From Entomortierella parvispora (lineage: Eukaryota; Mortierellomycota; Mortierellomycetes; Mortierellales; Mortierellaceae): a stretch of 64,000 nt of DNA. The stretch lies in assembly GCA_963573315.1 (NCBI GenBank), contig OY752146.1, positions 682,001 through 746,000 of the forward strand, read 5' to 3'. The first letter of the stretch is position 1; each line of letters opens with the position of its first letter. The notes under the pieces are model-generated. The model worked only from the letters and a program-made list of their open reading frames with translations, was not told the DNA's origin and searched no databases. The position numbers were made by a program, and so were the translations under genes. This document shows positions 8,328-19,669 of this stretch, one piece after another.

Positions 8328-8532
8328 GCGATATTCTTTCTTCATATACTCCATCTCATTCCCGGATGTTGTTATTCGTTCATCTTGTACATCCATAGTT
8401 GTTATTCTTCTGTTCCAGCAACATAATTTTTTTGGACATTTCTTCCAGTTTTTCTTCGATGCAAATTTTCGCTTCATGTTACGAGGATCCACTGTTCGTT
8501 GACATTTCTTGGAATCCTGATGAATTCCCAAA
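8328..8532 (-). pseudogene. 5' remnant of the gene interrupted by LTR A (coiled-coil relic)
   Basis: AT-rich sequence between LTR A and the truncated gypsy copy. On the minus strand one frame reads a coiled-coil-like segment (EEKLEEMSKKIMLLEQKNNN) reminiscent of the 6987-7517 protein before a stop. Other frames hold the continuing stretch, so at least one frameshift is present. It is cut at about 8532 by the junction with the inverted gypsy fragment. It probably belonged to the same gene as the 7642-7867 relic. Confidence 0.35.
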
Positions 8533-10483
8533 GTTCTTGTAAGGGATCTCTGAGTTGTGGGAATCGTCATATCCTTTCCACTTTACTAAGTAGCGTGTCT
8601 CCCCCTCAGATTCGAGATGACTCAGGATCTTCTCTACTTCGAAGTGGGTGGCTTCATCAGTGGGAATGTCTCGAGATTGGGATACAGCTTTCAATTGAAC
8701 AGGGGCGAAATTGCGGGCAAGAAGTTGACCAAGGTTGTCACGTAAAATGTAGTTTCCTCGAGTATTACGGCGGACTACCTTATAGGGGCCATCATATTTA
8801 GGGTCAAGGGCTGATGTAGTAGTTTCATCTTTAACCATGACATATGAACCAGGTGCAAATTCCAGGGTATGATGAGACTTTTGGAAAGCATCAATCATCT
8901 TTTTCTGAGTGGCCTTAGCTTTCTCAGAAATGGCAGGGAATACAACGTTGGTAAGGTACAAAAGACGCTTATCAAGTTGGTCAGGGGTTAACAGATGACT
9001 TTCGGCGGAGCGAAAATCCATAAGTCCAGGGTATGCTCGACCATAAAATAATGAGAATGGTGTAGAATGGTGCAATGCTGCAACACGATTGTTGAGTTGG
9101 AATTGTACCATTGGAAGGTAGTCGTCCCAAGCAGGCTTGTTACCATGGATGAGCTTCTGTAACAGTTCTTTGGCAGAGCGGACAAAACGTTCAGTTAGAC
9201 CATTAGCTCGAGGATGGTAAGGGGTAGTAAATCGATGATCGATTTCCAAGGTGGATGCAAGATGAGTAGCTATTGCATTCGAAAACTCAGTGCCATTATC
9301 ACTTTGGAGAATCTTTGGAAATCCAATTAGGCAAAAGAGTTTAAACAGGCGACCTGCAACGGTGGCTGCGGTGCGGTCAGGTAGTGCTTCCAAGAAAACG
9401 AAACGCGTACAGACATCAACGACGATGAGTGCATACACGTTACCTTTTTCACTAATGGGGAATACAGCAAGATCAATAGCAATATGATCACCAGGCAGTT
9501 GAGCATGAATAGCAGTGAGAGGGTGGTAGCCTTTCTTAGCTATATTGTAGTGTTGGCATTGAGGACATTTGGAAACCCAAGAAAGGCACACTTCTTTGAG
9601 TTTAGGCCAGGAAAAGCCACGCGAGTGAATTGCTTCAACCATGGCATTGGCACCTAGGTGGCCAAAATTATGGGTTTCATCCAAAAGAGAGTCTTGGTCT
9701 TCGGGAGAAGGTACAACAAATGATTGCTCAGGGTCAGGGATTTGATGTAAATAGGGTGCATTGGGATCGATAGTTTCACCATCCAAGATTTGTACAAGTT
9801 GGGTAGAGGTGATAAATTCTGGGACCAATGTGGAGTGTGTTTCAGGATTGAAACGAGAAGTTTGGACAGGGGCAGGTGTTTTCTTAGGGGTGCTAATCTT
9901 GGAGGCTTTAGTAGCTCTTCGTGTAGAAATAGCAGCAATATCACAACTTTTAGCCTTGCCATGCCGGTAATGACGGGTGGTGTGCGCAGATGCTACTTGA
10001 TACTTGGCCTGGGGTAGAGGAGTATCAGAAGCCTCACCAGAGGTCTCATCCCATAGTGCAGGTGGGAAAGCACGGGATAGAGCATCAGGGATGACGTTCT
10101 TAAATCCAGGACGGTAGACACATTCAAAATCAAATTTCAAAAGAGTCTCACGCCAATTGGCAATAGTTGTAGGGAGTTCTGCCTGGGTGTGCATGTAGGT
10201 CAGAGGCCTGTGATCAGTGAACAATGTGAAATGGCGTCCAGTTAAGTATGCCTCAAACTGAGTGAGAGCATAGACTATACCTAGGAGTTCTTTCTTGTAT
10301 GCAGGGTAGTTCAATTCATGTTTCTTGAGAGAGAGAGAGAGAGAGAGAGCGAGCCATGAAGGAAATATAATGAACTTTGGATTCGTCACCAGGACCATTG
10401 GGCAGCTGGTAGAGGACGGTTCCAACACCAAGATTAGATGCATCGGTAGCAACATAAAATGGTTTGGTGAAGTCAGGGAACGT
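8533..10483 (-). mobile_element. Inverted, truncated copy of the Z element 3' pol half (RNase H, integrase, chromodomain)
   Basis: The minus strand carries the same RNase H-integrase-chromodomain sequence as 17575-19527 on the plus strand. The translated proteins agree over their whole shared length (about 640 residues). It contains the RNase H TDHRPL motif, the integrase HHCC zinc finger (HNFGHLG...CPQC), the catalytic D...D...E segments (IAIDLAV, LQSDNGTEF, NGLTERF) and a chromodomain ending at YKNF, where sequence identity stops (8532/8533). The remaining 3' coding tail, polypurine tract and 3' LTR of Z are absent. Both copies carry the same 23-nt CT tract that throws RNase H out of frame, so this copy is dead and did not arise by a fresh round of retrotransposition. 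Confidence 0.92.
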
Positions 10484-11506
10484 TGTGATGTTGTCTAATG
10501 TAAGTATAGTCTAAGGTCAGCAATGAGCTGGAAGAAAGATGACTAACAAAAATCGTCGCTTACAGTTGATAGGGACTTTGCTCTCAGCGCCACAAGGATC
10601 AGGCACAACGCTGTTGTATGATCAGATACAATCTCCAGGAGATAGTACTGAAGATAAACAGGAAGAAGCGAGAGTCAGCAAAGGGATCAAAAGATAAGCA
10701 GAACGAACTGGATGAAAACCAAGGACCACATACCAAAGAGCAGGCAGGTCCTAACGGTATACAAACAGGAGAACAAAGACTACAAGGCTAAGAGCACGAC
10801 GGTGACTATACTATACTAATAACAATACAAGGGATGGGATGGGATCTAGTCAGTAAAGCAAGGCAAAGGAGATTCTATCTGGGAAAGGGGACAAGGTCGC
10901 CTAACTGAGGGTTCAGAGGAGACTCCGAGATATAACGAGGAGGATGGTTGGTCCCCAAGCACCAATGAAGGCCTCAGGGTGGGTTGCCAAGATCATAACA
11001 GGTCCACTCAGAAGAGATATGACATCGTAAGTATACCTCGCAAATGGCCAATTGATATCGGATAGGCGAGGGTCCAGGTGATCCTACGGAGCGATCGGAG
11101 GGCGGTACAGGACTTGATCAAGGAGGGCTGGCACACGGATGGATATGCTGCTAGAGTGGGCAGGGAGGATCAAGGGAACACAAAAGGTCTGGGGGATATC
11201 CAGGGAACAGTCAAGGCCCAGGGATTCGTATATTGCAACGGCGTCCAAAGGCTGATGGGGTTGAATATTGCAGCAACGCCAAGGGTAACTGCGAGAGAGA
11301 TATGAGCAGAAGGGAGGTGTTCTGGTGATCAACAAGGTACAGGAGAGAATCGTAAGGGGAAAAGGCAACCAGGAGCAAAGTGGACTTTGCTCCCTTTTTT
11401 ATAGAAAACAGAAAACAGGAACAAAAATAAAAAAATAACTAAATACTAAAAATAACTCTCTCTATCTCGCTCGCGTGGATCTGGGACCTGGATCCACTAC
11501 ACCACA
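10484..11506 (-). repeat. Y insertion, copy 1 (about 1 kb, LTR-like)
   Basis: Inverted counterpart of the 16575-17574 sequence, with TG...CA ends (TGTGGTGT / ACATCACA on the sense strand, imperfect inverted ends). It is 1023 bp; copy 2 lacks about 23 bp next to the TATAAAAAAGG box. On its inner side it is joined to Z RNase H at ACGT (10480-10483), exactly as in copy 2. On the outer side it abuts family X tail sequence rather than Z, so the flanking target duplication is lost. No ORF over about 95 codons looks real. Confidence 0.75.
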
Positions 11507-11582
11507 CCGTTTCCACTCTCGCTTCCCGCTCAAGCCAGGTCCACCCCCAGTCACTCGCGGAGCTCGCTCCTAGGGGGAGGAT
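11507..11582 (+). other. 3' end of a family X element with polypurine tract
   Basis: A short stretch ending in a polypurine tract (AGGGGGAGGAT) placed directly before LTR B, as expected for the 3' end of an LTR retrotransposon on the plus strand. The rest of this X copy is missing; Y sequence replaces it on the left. Confidence 0.7.
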
Positions 11583-12033
11583 TGTCACGAAACGTCGCAG
11601 ACTCAGATCGTACGAAGTACGCGTCTCTTGTACCTCTGGTCTAGGATCGCGAACCTAGGATCTGTATCCGCACTCATTGGCTTGTCCTCTGATCTCCGAC
11701 AAGTACCCCTGGCGTCCAGGTTCTGGACCTAGGGTTATAGCTACCCTTAGTACGTATCTCTCAGCTGCACCTATCAGGACCTCCATCTCGTTCTCTCTCA
11801 TCTATGTTGCCATCCCGGACCCTACTCATAGGTCCGGCTTATGATTAGTACCTGCTCGGATATGTATCCTACTCTTCCGTGTCATCTCTGACTCAACGCA
11901 GGCCTGGTCCAGGCCTTCATCACTCTCTAGTATATAAACCCCCCTGTCCTCTTGCTTTGTTCCTCAGTCTGCAATTCACAATAAACCACACCTTTCCTTC
12001 GCCTTCTTATTCCTGCCTTGTCTGACCGTGACA
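11583..12033 (+). repeat. Family X LTR B, plus sense
   Basis: 451 bp, TGTCACG...CGTGACA. Order in the sense direction: U3, TATATAAACCCC (about 11931), then CAATAAACC polyadenylation-type signal (about 11980). It is preceded by a polypurine tract, so it is a 3' LTR. Sense orientation is opposite to LTRs A, C and D. Confidence 0.92.
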
Positions 12034-12304
12034 AGGTACTAATCATAAGTCGGACCTATGAGTAGGGTCCGGGATGGCAACATAGATGAGGGAGAACGAG
12101 ATGGAGGTCCTGATAGGTGCGGCTGAGAGATACGTACTAAGGGTAGCTATAGCCCTAGGTCCAGAACCTGGACGCCAGGGGTACTTGTCGGAGATCAGAG
12201 GACAAGCCAATGAGTGCGGATACAGATCCTAGGTTCGCGATCCTAGACCAGAGGTACAAGAGACGCGTACTTCGTACGATCTGAGTCTGCGACATTTCGT
12301 GACA
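12034..12304 (-). repeat. Partial family X LTR C, head-on against LTR B
   Basis: 271 bp matching the last 270 bp or so of LTR A, ending CGTGACA. It begins immediately after LTR B and is its inverted complement (11583-11853 pairs with 12034-12304, 180-bp spacer), forming a large imperfect palindrome. Confidence 0.9.
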
Positions 12305-12968
12305 CTAACATGCTAGAAGTTAGATCTCGTGTGTAATCAACGATCTATCTCGTGCCATGTGGGTGTTATGAACATACCTTATTACGATTTCTATATCGGA
12401 ATAGACTTGTTCCCTCGGTTTGGTTACTATATCGGAGGAGTCCGTATGCCTAAGCCAGCCCCTCTTCCTGAAATCTGGATTCATGATGATGATAAGCCGC
12501 CTATCATCCCAGATGAGCTTCCAGATGAAGAGAAGACAGAAGCCTTTATCAAAGACAAAGCCAAATTCTTTCAAGAAATCCAGGATCTCCTGGATCAAAA
12601 CTCTGCAATTGATCCGAAAAGCCACTGTGACTTGGAGATTATGAAAGTTGAGTTGAAAGTGCCTCCTGACTTCAAAGTGTATGTCAAATCCAGACAGTTC
12701 CATGCACAGACAGCGAGCGAGTGCTGAAGTGTCACAACAAATCCTCAAATGGTGGGATAATGGTGTGATTGTGCCTTCACCTAAGGGTAATCCGCACAAC
12801 AATTCATTGACTCTTTCGGCTAGAAGAGATCTAGAAGGCAATGTGTTGAAATACAGAGTTTGTTTAGATCCAAGGATGCTAAACAAACAATTGCTGGAGT
12901 CAGACACGTTTCCCTTACCACTGATAGTTGATATCTTGAAAAAGACAGTGGGTCATAGCTATTTCTCT
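12305..12968 (+). pseudogene. Gypsy protease-RT fragment (element V), frameshifted
   Basis: The plus strand encodes the end of a retroviral-type protease (FYIGIDLFPRFGYYIGG) and the first part of RT (LSARRDLEGN, CLDPRMLNKQ, up to GHSYFS). The frame changes near 12700, so it is broken. It is related to but clearly different from Z. It is bounded on the left by LTR C and cut on the right inside RT by the Z 5' LTR. Confidence 0.85.
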
Positions 12969-13117
12969 TGTTGCGGATCGCTACTTTTGAGTTGACGAGG
13001 ATTCTTGATCAGGTGACTGACGCCAGATTATAATTTGGCGTCACGACCGTTGCAATAAAGAGACCTTCTTCCTTCCCGTCATCATCGGCCCACCATTGAC
13101 TTGACCTGACCTGAACA
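12969..13117 (+). repeat. Z 5' LTR
   Basis: 149 bp from TGTTGCGG to CTGAACA (TGTT/AACA inverted ends), closely matching the 3' copy with small indels near the end. A GCAATAAAG motif inside may serve as polyadenylation signal. Confidence 0.85.
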
Positions 13118-13272
13118 TTTTTTTGACGTATCAGAAGAACCAACATCACCGTTGTTTCCGACGAATCAATGGACCCAATTTGAACTCCATTCCACTCCAT
13201 TTGACTCCATTTCACTTCATTCAACCTCTTTTTTTCTCGCCATTTCACGCGAACCTTCCCTGACATTCCAAT

Positions 13273-14936
13273 ATGTTCTCTATGAATGAAGAACTCAACC
13301 CGTCCATACTCCAAGAGACAGATGACGACATCGACATCGACATCGACATGGCTGTGCCATCCGAGCCATCTGCGCAACAACCTGAACCCAAGAAAGTTTC
13401 CCTGGATGACTACAAACGCTACCAAGAACTATTCGTACCCAAGTTGTTGTCTGAAGACGACATGCGCAAGGCGAAACAACAAGTACAGAACGCACTTCAT
13501 GCCGACGACCAAGATGATGTGATGGACGAAGAACACACCATTGAAGGCACTCTGCAACTGTTGAAGACCAATCTAGAAGTAGCTCGAGCTGGAGTTGAGA
13601 AGCTTTTACATGAAGGTGCCAAGCTCACTGCCCAACAGCTCAGGCTCCGACAGAACCCTGTACCCAAGAAGGAAGCTGAACGTGCCATCTCTTCATTGAT
13701 CGATGACAACACCTTGAGGCTTTCAGAAGCTGAAAAGGTTGTTACAGACACCACAGCCAGAATTAAAACTCTGGAGTCTGTACGCAAAGCTGCCCTTAGC
13801 CCTGTCCTGCACGACACTGCCGTAGATGAGTCAAACTCAACACATGTAGCCATCAAACGCATCTTCAAGTATCATTTGATCCCTGTCCTTGCTGATGGTG
13901 CTTCAATTGACTGGGATCGTGTTCGTCACGATTCCCATGTTGGAGGTCCCACGTTGAATTTAACCTCTGCTCTGTCCAAGGCCACGACCAAGGAGAGCAT
14001 GGCTTTGCCTGCTGCCCAAGCCGTCTCCGCATTCCTTGAGTCCTTCCGTACATTCTACAAAGGCAAGCTGGTTGAGCTTTTCGAGTTCCTTGCCTGGAGA
14101 TATATGGAAAGTGCCCTGAAACCATCTGGTCTCGATAAGGAATACAAAGTCCTAATTGAGATGCTACCTGTTGGAGATCGATCATGGAACATGGTGACTG
14201 AGTATGTGATCAAACTCACGAACTTGGATAGCTACCGCCATCTAGTCAAGTCTCACCTCTTCACATTGAAACTTGAACCCAGCCCTTGCTTTCACCACTC
14301 GTGTCAAACACCTGGTACGAGCTGCACATGCTGATGATATGGGCCACCATCTCTCTGAGTTAATCTTCCATGCCCTTCCTCTACAAGGTCAAGAAGAAAT
14401 CACAAAGATATATCCCAAAGGACCTAGTACCATAACTGACTACAACGCCCTACTTGAGTATATCAACACTAACCGTTCCTTAGTGACGGGTGACCCTGCC
14501 GATCCTCTTGACTACCTCTCCTTGCGATGGGCCAAACGGTACATCACCCCAGACTCGTAAGCGAACTCATTCTGCTACTATGTCCACTGGTTCAACTTCT
14601 ACGAACGAACCTGCAATCACTGACGGCAAACCAGTGAAACCTGCCAATCCCCAGCATCAAGCTATTAATGCGGCACCTTGCACCCATGTTCTATGCAAGA
14701 CCCTCAATCTCAAGCACACTAATGGTGCTTGTTATCGAAAGTCTGACAGCGATGCATGGCGTAATCTCATTGTCACTAATCAATTGATCGTTAACGAATT
14801 GAAAAACACTGGAAAATGGCCTGTACCTTTTGGAAAGACCTTTACCCCGGTCACACCAAAACCCACCAACGCCGTCGCTGCTGTTACTATCACTCACCCG
14901 CCGAAAAAAAAAGTGAAGATAGTTGCCCCGTTGTAG
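13273..14936 (+). pseudogene. Z gag, frameshifted
   Basis: Starts at ATG 13273 with an Asp/Ile repeat near residues 17-27, then a long Gag-like helical region to about 14270. The frame changes near 14270-14330, again near 14540 (into a frame with a Cys/His-like cluster, CTHVLCK...HTNGACYRK, and a nuclear-signal-like PPKKKVK) and ends at 14936. A Gag of this length is normal for the family; the repeated frame changes show decay. The start is placed 155 bp after the 5' LTR. Confidence 0.8.
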
Positions 14937-16574
14937 CTTCTGCTATGACCACTGTCGTAGCCTCTGCCAAGAGAGGTATCGAACCTGACCTGCAGGCTAA
15001 TGAAGAGCGTGAAGATATGACTTACGATCTCAGAGCCATGCAAGAAGCTACCCAATGTGAGTCTTCCACTGTTAACCCTGTACCTGTTACTGATTTGAAA
15101 ATCTGCGCTACTCAATCTGACAAGACCACTGAATCCCGGTTAATTGTCCCTGTAGAAGTCAATGGCCACTGCTTCAATGCTCTTATTGATCCGGGTGCCG
15201 ATACTACAATTTTTGATCGTGCCACTGCTCTCAAAATACAGTTACCATTAAATGAATACCCTGAAGCCTCAGTGACTCTTGCCAATAGCACTAAATGCCC
15301 CATGGCAATCTCTGTTAATCCTGTTGACATTCTCTGCAATGGTCGAAAATTGAGTGCACATGTCACTGTCATGCCCCTGCATGGTTATGAACTCTACGTA
15401 GGCATGGATTTGTTCAACAAGTTTGGATACTACATTGGAGGCGTGTCCAATCCTGTTCTAGGACCTTCTGGCGTGTATAGTGAGCTCCTCATTGAACATG
15501 ACAGCCCTCCAGAAATGGTCGGTGTCCAACGTCCTATTGAAGAACAGTCTGAAGAGTTCAAATCAGCACGTAGTGCATTCCTTGAAAGTATTCAATCATA
15601 TTTGGAGGACAATGCTGCAATTGACCCCACTAGCTTTTGCCCTCACCCTTTGATGGAGGTGAACCTGTCCATTCCTCCCGGAATCAATGTATACCAGAAA
15701 CCCAATGCTCCCTTTCCATATGCGGAGAGAGCCCCTGTTCAAAAACAAATTGATGACTGGCTTGCTGCTGGAGTCATCACCCTCACTCATTTCCCTGTTG
15801 TTCACACGAATCAACTTGCCTTGTCCGCCAGGCGTGACTTAGAGGGGAGAATCCTGAAAACCCGTCTTTGCCTTGACCCACGCAACTTGAACTCTCACCT
15901 ACTCGATTGTGACAAGTTTCCACTACCTCGCATTGACAAAGTCATTAATGATGCTGTGTGGTCATAGGTACTTTACCACCATTGATCTTCGATCTGCATT
16001 TCTTCGACTTCCCTTGAGCAAAAAGAGTCAGCCGCTGACAGCGTTCTACTATGATGGAAAACAATACATGTTCCAGCGAGCTCCTTTTGGACTCAAACCC
16101 ATGACAAGCATCTTCCAACGAGGCATGATGTCTATTCTTGGTGATCTGGACTTCGTCGCAGTATACGTAGATGATATTGTGATCTTTTCCAAGACAGCTG
16201 AGGAACACCGCATCCAAGTCCAGGAAGTCCTTAAACGATTGACCCAAAACAAACTCATCGTCAACCTGAGAAGTGTCATTTCTTCTGCACTGAGATTCTA
16301 CTTCTAGGCTTTGTTATCAACAAGCATGGTCGCAGAATCAACCCTGAAAAGGTTGCTAATGTTCACAAATGGGCTGAACCCACCGATGCCAAAATGGTTC
16401 TCCGCTATCTTGGTATGTTCAACTACTTCCGTGAGTACATTCCTATGTACAGTACATTATCTGCGCCTCTCGATCGTTTACGATTCCAGAAAGGTACCTT
16501 TGTCCTTAACAAGATTCAAAAAGCCTGTTTTGAAAATCTAAAAAAACTTGTTCAACGTGCCCCTATCCTCACGT
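14816..16574 (+). pseudogene. Z protease and reverse transcriptase, frameshifted, altered protease site
   Basis: The protease region (near 15130-15440) reads LIDPGADTTIF, so the catalytic D-T/S-G is D-P-G. Its flap-side end (YVGMDLFNKFGYYIGG) is intact. RT follows with LSARRDLEGR and CLDPRNLN, a frame change near 15960, then FTTIDLRSAFLRL and the catalytic YVDDIVIF near 16165. Another frame change lies near 16290, and the connection domain (FNYFREYIPMYS) continues to LTL at the Y insertion. These breaks make the polyprotein non-functional. Confidence 0.88.
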
Positions 16575-17574
16575 TGCGGTGTAGTGGATCCAGGTCCCAG
16601 ATCCACGCGAGCGAGATAGAGAGAGTTATTTTTAGTACTCTGTTTTCTGTTTCCTATAAAAAAGGGAGCAAAGTCCACTTTGCTCCTGGTTGCCTTTTCC
16701 CCTTACGATTCCCTCCTGTACCTTGTTGATCACCAGAACATCTCCCTTCTGCTAGTATCTGTCTCGCAGTTACCCTTGGCGTTGCTGCAATATTCAACCC
16801 CATCAGCCTTTGGACGCCGTTGCAATATACGAATCCCTGGGCCTTGACTGTTCCCTGGATATCCCCCAGACCTTTTGTGTTCCCTTGATTTTCCCTGCCC
16901 ACTCTCGCAGCATATCCATCCGTGTGCCAGCCCTCCTTGATCAAGTCCTGTATCGCCCTCCGATCGCCCGTAGGATCACCTGGACCCTCGCCTATCCGAT
17001 ATCAATTGGCCATTTGCGAGGTACACTTACGATGTCATATCTCTTCTGAGTGGACCTGTTATGATCTTGGCAACCCACCCTGAGGCCTTCATTGGTGCTT
17101 GGGGACCAACCATCCTCCTCGTTATATCTCGGAGTCTCCCCTGAACCCTCAGTTAGGCGACCTTGTCCCCTTTCCCAGATAGAATCTCCTTTGCCTTGCT
17201 TTACTGACTAGATCCCATCCCATCCCCTTGTATTGTTATTAGTATAGTATAGTCACCGTCGTGCTCTTAGCCTTGTAGTCTTTGTTCTCCTGTTTGTATA
17301 CCGTTAGGACCTGCCTGCTCTTTGGTATGTGGTCCTTGGTTTTCATCCAGTTCGTTCTGCTTATCTTTTGATCCCTTTGCTGACTCTCGCTTCTTCCTGT
17401 TTATCTTCAGTACTATCTCCTGGAGATTGTATCTGATCATACAACAGCGTTGTGCCTGATCCTTGTGGCGCTGAGAGCAAAGTCCCTATCAACTGTAAGC
17501 GACGATTTTTGTTAGTCATCTTTCTTCCAGCTCATTGCTGACCTTAGACTATACTTACATTAGACAACATCACA
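16575..17574 (+). repeat. Y insertion, copy 2 (1000 bp, LTR-like) inside Z RNase H
   Basis: Sits between ACGT (16571-16574) and ACGT (17575-17578); removing it and one ACGT restores the RNase H frame (LTFPDFTKPF). The ends are TGCGGTGT and ACATCACA, an imperfect inverted pair. It has a CCTATAAAAAAGG box at about 16656 and, near its 3' end, TGGCGCTGAGAGC followed by an intron-like GTAAGC...CTGAC...TTAG segment (about 17502-17562). A solo LTR of a different family fits best; a short non-autonomous element is possible. Confidence 0.75.
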
Positions 17575-19669
17575 ACGTTCCCTGACTTCACCAAACCATT
17601 TTATGTTGCTACCGATGCATCTAATCTTGGTGTTGGAACCGTCCTCTACCAGCTGCCCAATGGTCCTGGTGACGAATCCAAAGTTCATTATATTTCCTTC
17701 ATGGCTCGCTCTCTCTCTCTCTCTCTCTCTCAAGAAACATGAATTGAACTACCCTGCATACAAGAAAGAACTCCTAGGTATAGTCTATGCTCTCACTCAG
17801 TTTGAGGCATACTTAACTGGACGCCATTTCACATTGTTCACTGATCACAGGCCTCTGACCTACATGCACACCCAGGCAGAACTCCCTACAACTATTGCCA
17901 ATTGGCGTGAGACTCTTTTGAAATTTGATTTTGAATGTGTCTACCGTCCTGGATTTAAGAACGTCATCCCTGATGCTCTATCCCGTGCTTTCCCACCTGC
18001 ACTATGGGATGAGACCTCTGGTGAGGCTTCTGATACTCCTCTACCCCAGGCCAAGTATCAAGTAGCATCTGCGCACACCACCCGTCATTACCGGCATGGC
18101 AAGGCTAAAAGTTGTGATATTGCTGCTATTTCTACACGAAGAGCTACTAAAGCCTCCAAGATTAGCACCCCTAAGAAAACACCTGCCCCTGTCCAAACTT
18201 CTCGTTTCAATCCTGAAACACACTCCACATTGGTCCCAGAATTTATCACCTCTACCCAACTTGTACAAATCTTGGATGGTGAAACTATCGATCCCAATGC
18301 ACCCTATTTACATCAAATCCCTGACCCTGAGCAATCATTTGTTGTACCTTCTCCCGAAGACCAAGACTCTCTTTTGGATGAAACCCATAATTTTGGCCAC
18401 CTAGGTGCCAATGCCATGGTTGAAGCAATTCACTCGCGTGGCTTTTCCTGGCCTAAACTCAAAGAAGTGTGCCTTTCTTGGGTTTCCAAATGTCCTCAAT
18501 GCCAACACTACAATATAGCTAAGAAAGGCTACCACCCTCTCACTGCTATTCATGCTCAACTGCCTGGTGATCATATTGCTATTGATCTTGCTGTATTCCC
18601 CATTAGTGAAAAAGGTAACGTGTATGCACTCATCGTCGTTGATGTCTGTACGCGTTTCGTTTTCTTGGAAGCACTACCTGACCGCACCGCAGCCACCGTT
18701 GCAGGTCGCCTGTTTAAACTCTTTTGCCTAATTGGATTTCCAAAGATTCTCCAAAGTGATAATGGCACTGAGTTTTCGAATGCAATAGCTACTCATCTTG
18801 CATCCACCTTGGAAATCGATCATCGATTTACTACCCCTTACCATCCTCGAGCTAATGGTCTAACTGAACGTTTTGTCCGCTCTGCCAAAGAACTGTTACA
18901 GAAGCTCATCCATGGTAACAAGCCTGCTTGGGACGACTACCTTCCAATGGTACAATTCCAACTCAACAATCGTGTTGCAGCATTGCACCATTCTACACCA
19001 TTCTCATTATTTTATGGTCGAGCATACCCTGGACTTATGGATTTTCGCTCCGCCGAAAGTCATCTGTTAACCCCTGACCAACTTGATAAGCGTCTTTTGT
19101 ACCTTACCAACGTTGTATTCCCTGCCATTTCTGAGAAAGCTAAGGCCACTCAGAAAAAGATGATTGATGCTTTCCAAAAGTCTCATCATACCCTGGAATT
19201 TGCACCTGGTTCATATGTCATGGTTAAAGATGAAACTACTACATCAGCCCTTGACCCTAAATATGATGGCCCCTATAAGGTAGTCCGCCGTAATACTCGA
19301 GGAAACTACATTTTACGTGACAACCTTGGTCAACTTCTTGCCCGCAATTTCGCCCCTGTTCAATTGAAAGCTGTATCCCAATCTCGAGACATTCCCACTG
19401 ATGAAGCCACCCACTTCGAAGTAGAGAAGATCCTGAGTCATCTCGAATCTGAGGGGGAGACACGCTACTTAGTAAAGTGGAAAGGATATGACGATTCCCA
19501 CAACTCAGAGATCCCTTACAAGAACTTTGATTCTAAGAAAGTGGTTGCTGATTACTACACTAAGTTAAACATGAACAATCCTCACACTCTGACCAGAAAT
19601 GCAAAGAGACTCCAAAACAAACAACAAAAGTTTGATCGTGAACGTAACAAACGCATACGCGAAAGTTAA
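17575..19669 (+). pseudogene. Z RNase H, integrase and chromodomain
   Basis: The RNase H start (FYVATDASNLGVG) is in one frame and is disrupted by a (CT)n tract at about 17707-17730. The main frame (to 19669) then holds TDHRPLTYMHT, an HHCC integrase zinc finger (HNFGHLG...CPQCQHY), the catalytic core (IAIDLAVF; LQSDNGTEF; TPYHPRANGLTERF) and a C-terminal chromodomain (HFEVEKILSH...YLVKWKGY). Chromodomains in chromoviruses direct integration to heterochromatin. From the integrase zinc finger to the stop the protein is intact and full length; the inverted copy at 8533-10483 repeats it. Confidence 0.93.

Noticed and set aside
11078-11368. Short ORFs in both copies of Y
   Set aside because: Under 95 codons, on both strands, interrupted in the other copy; no motif.
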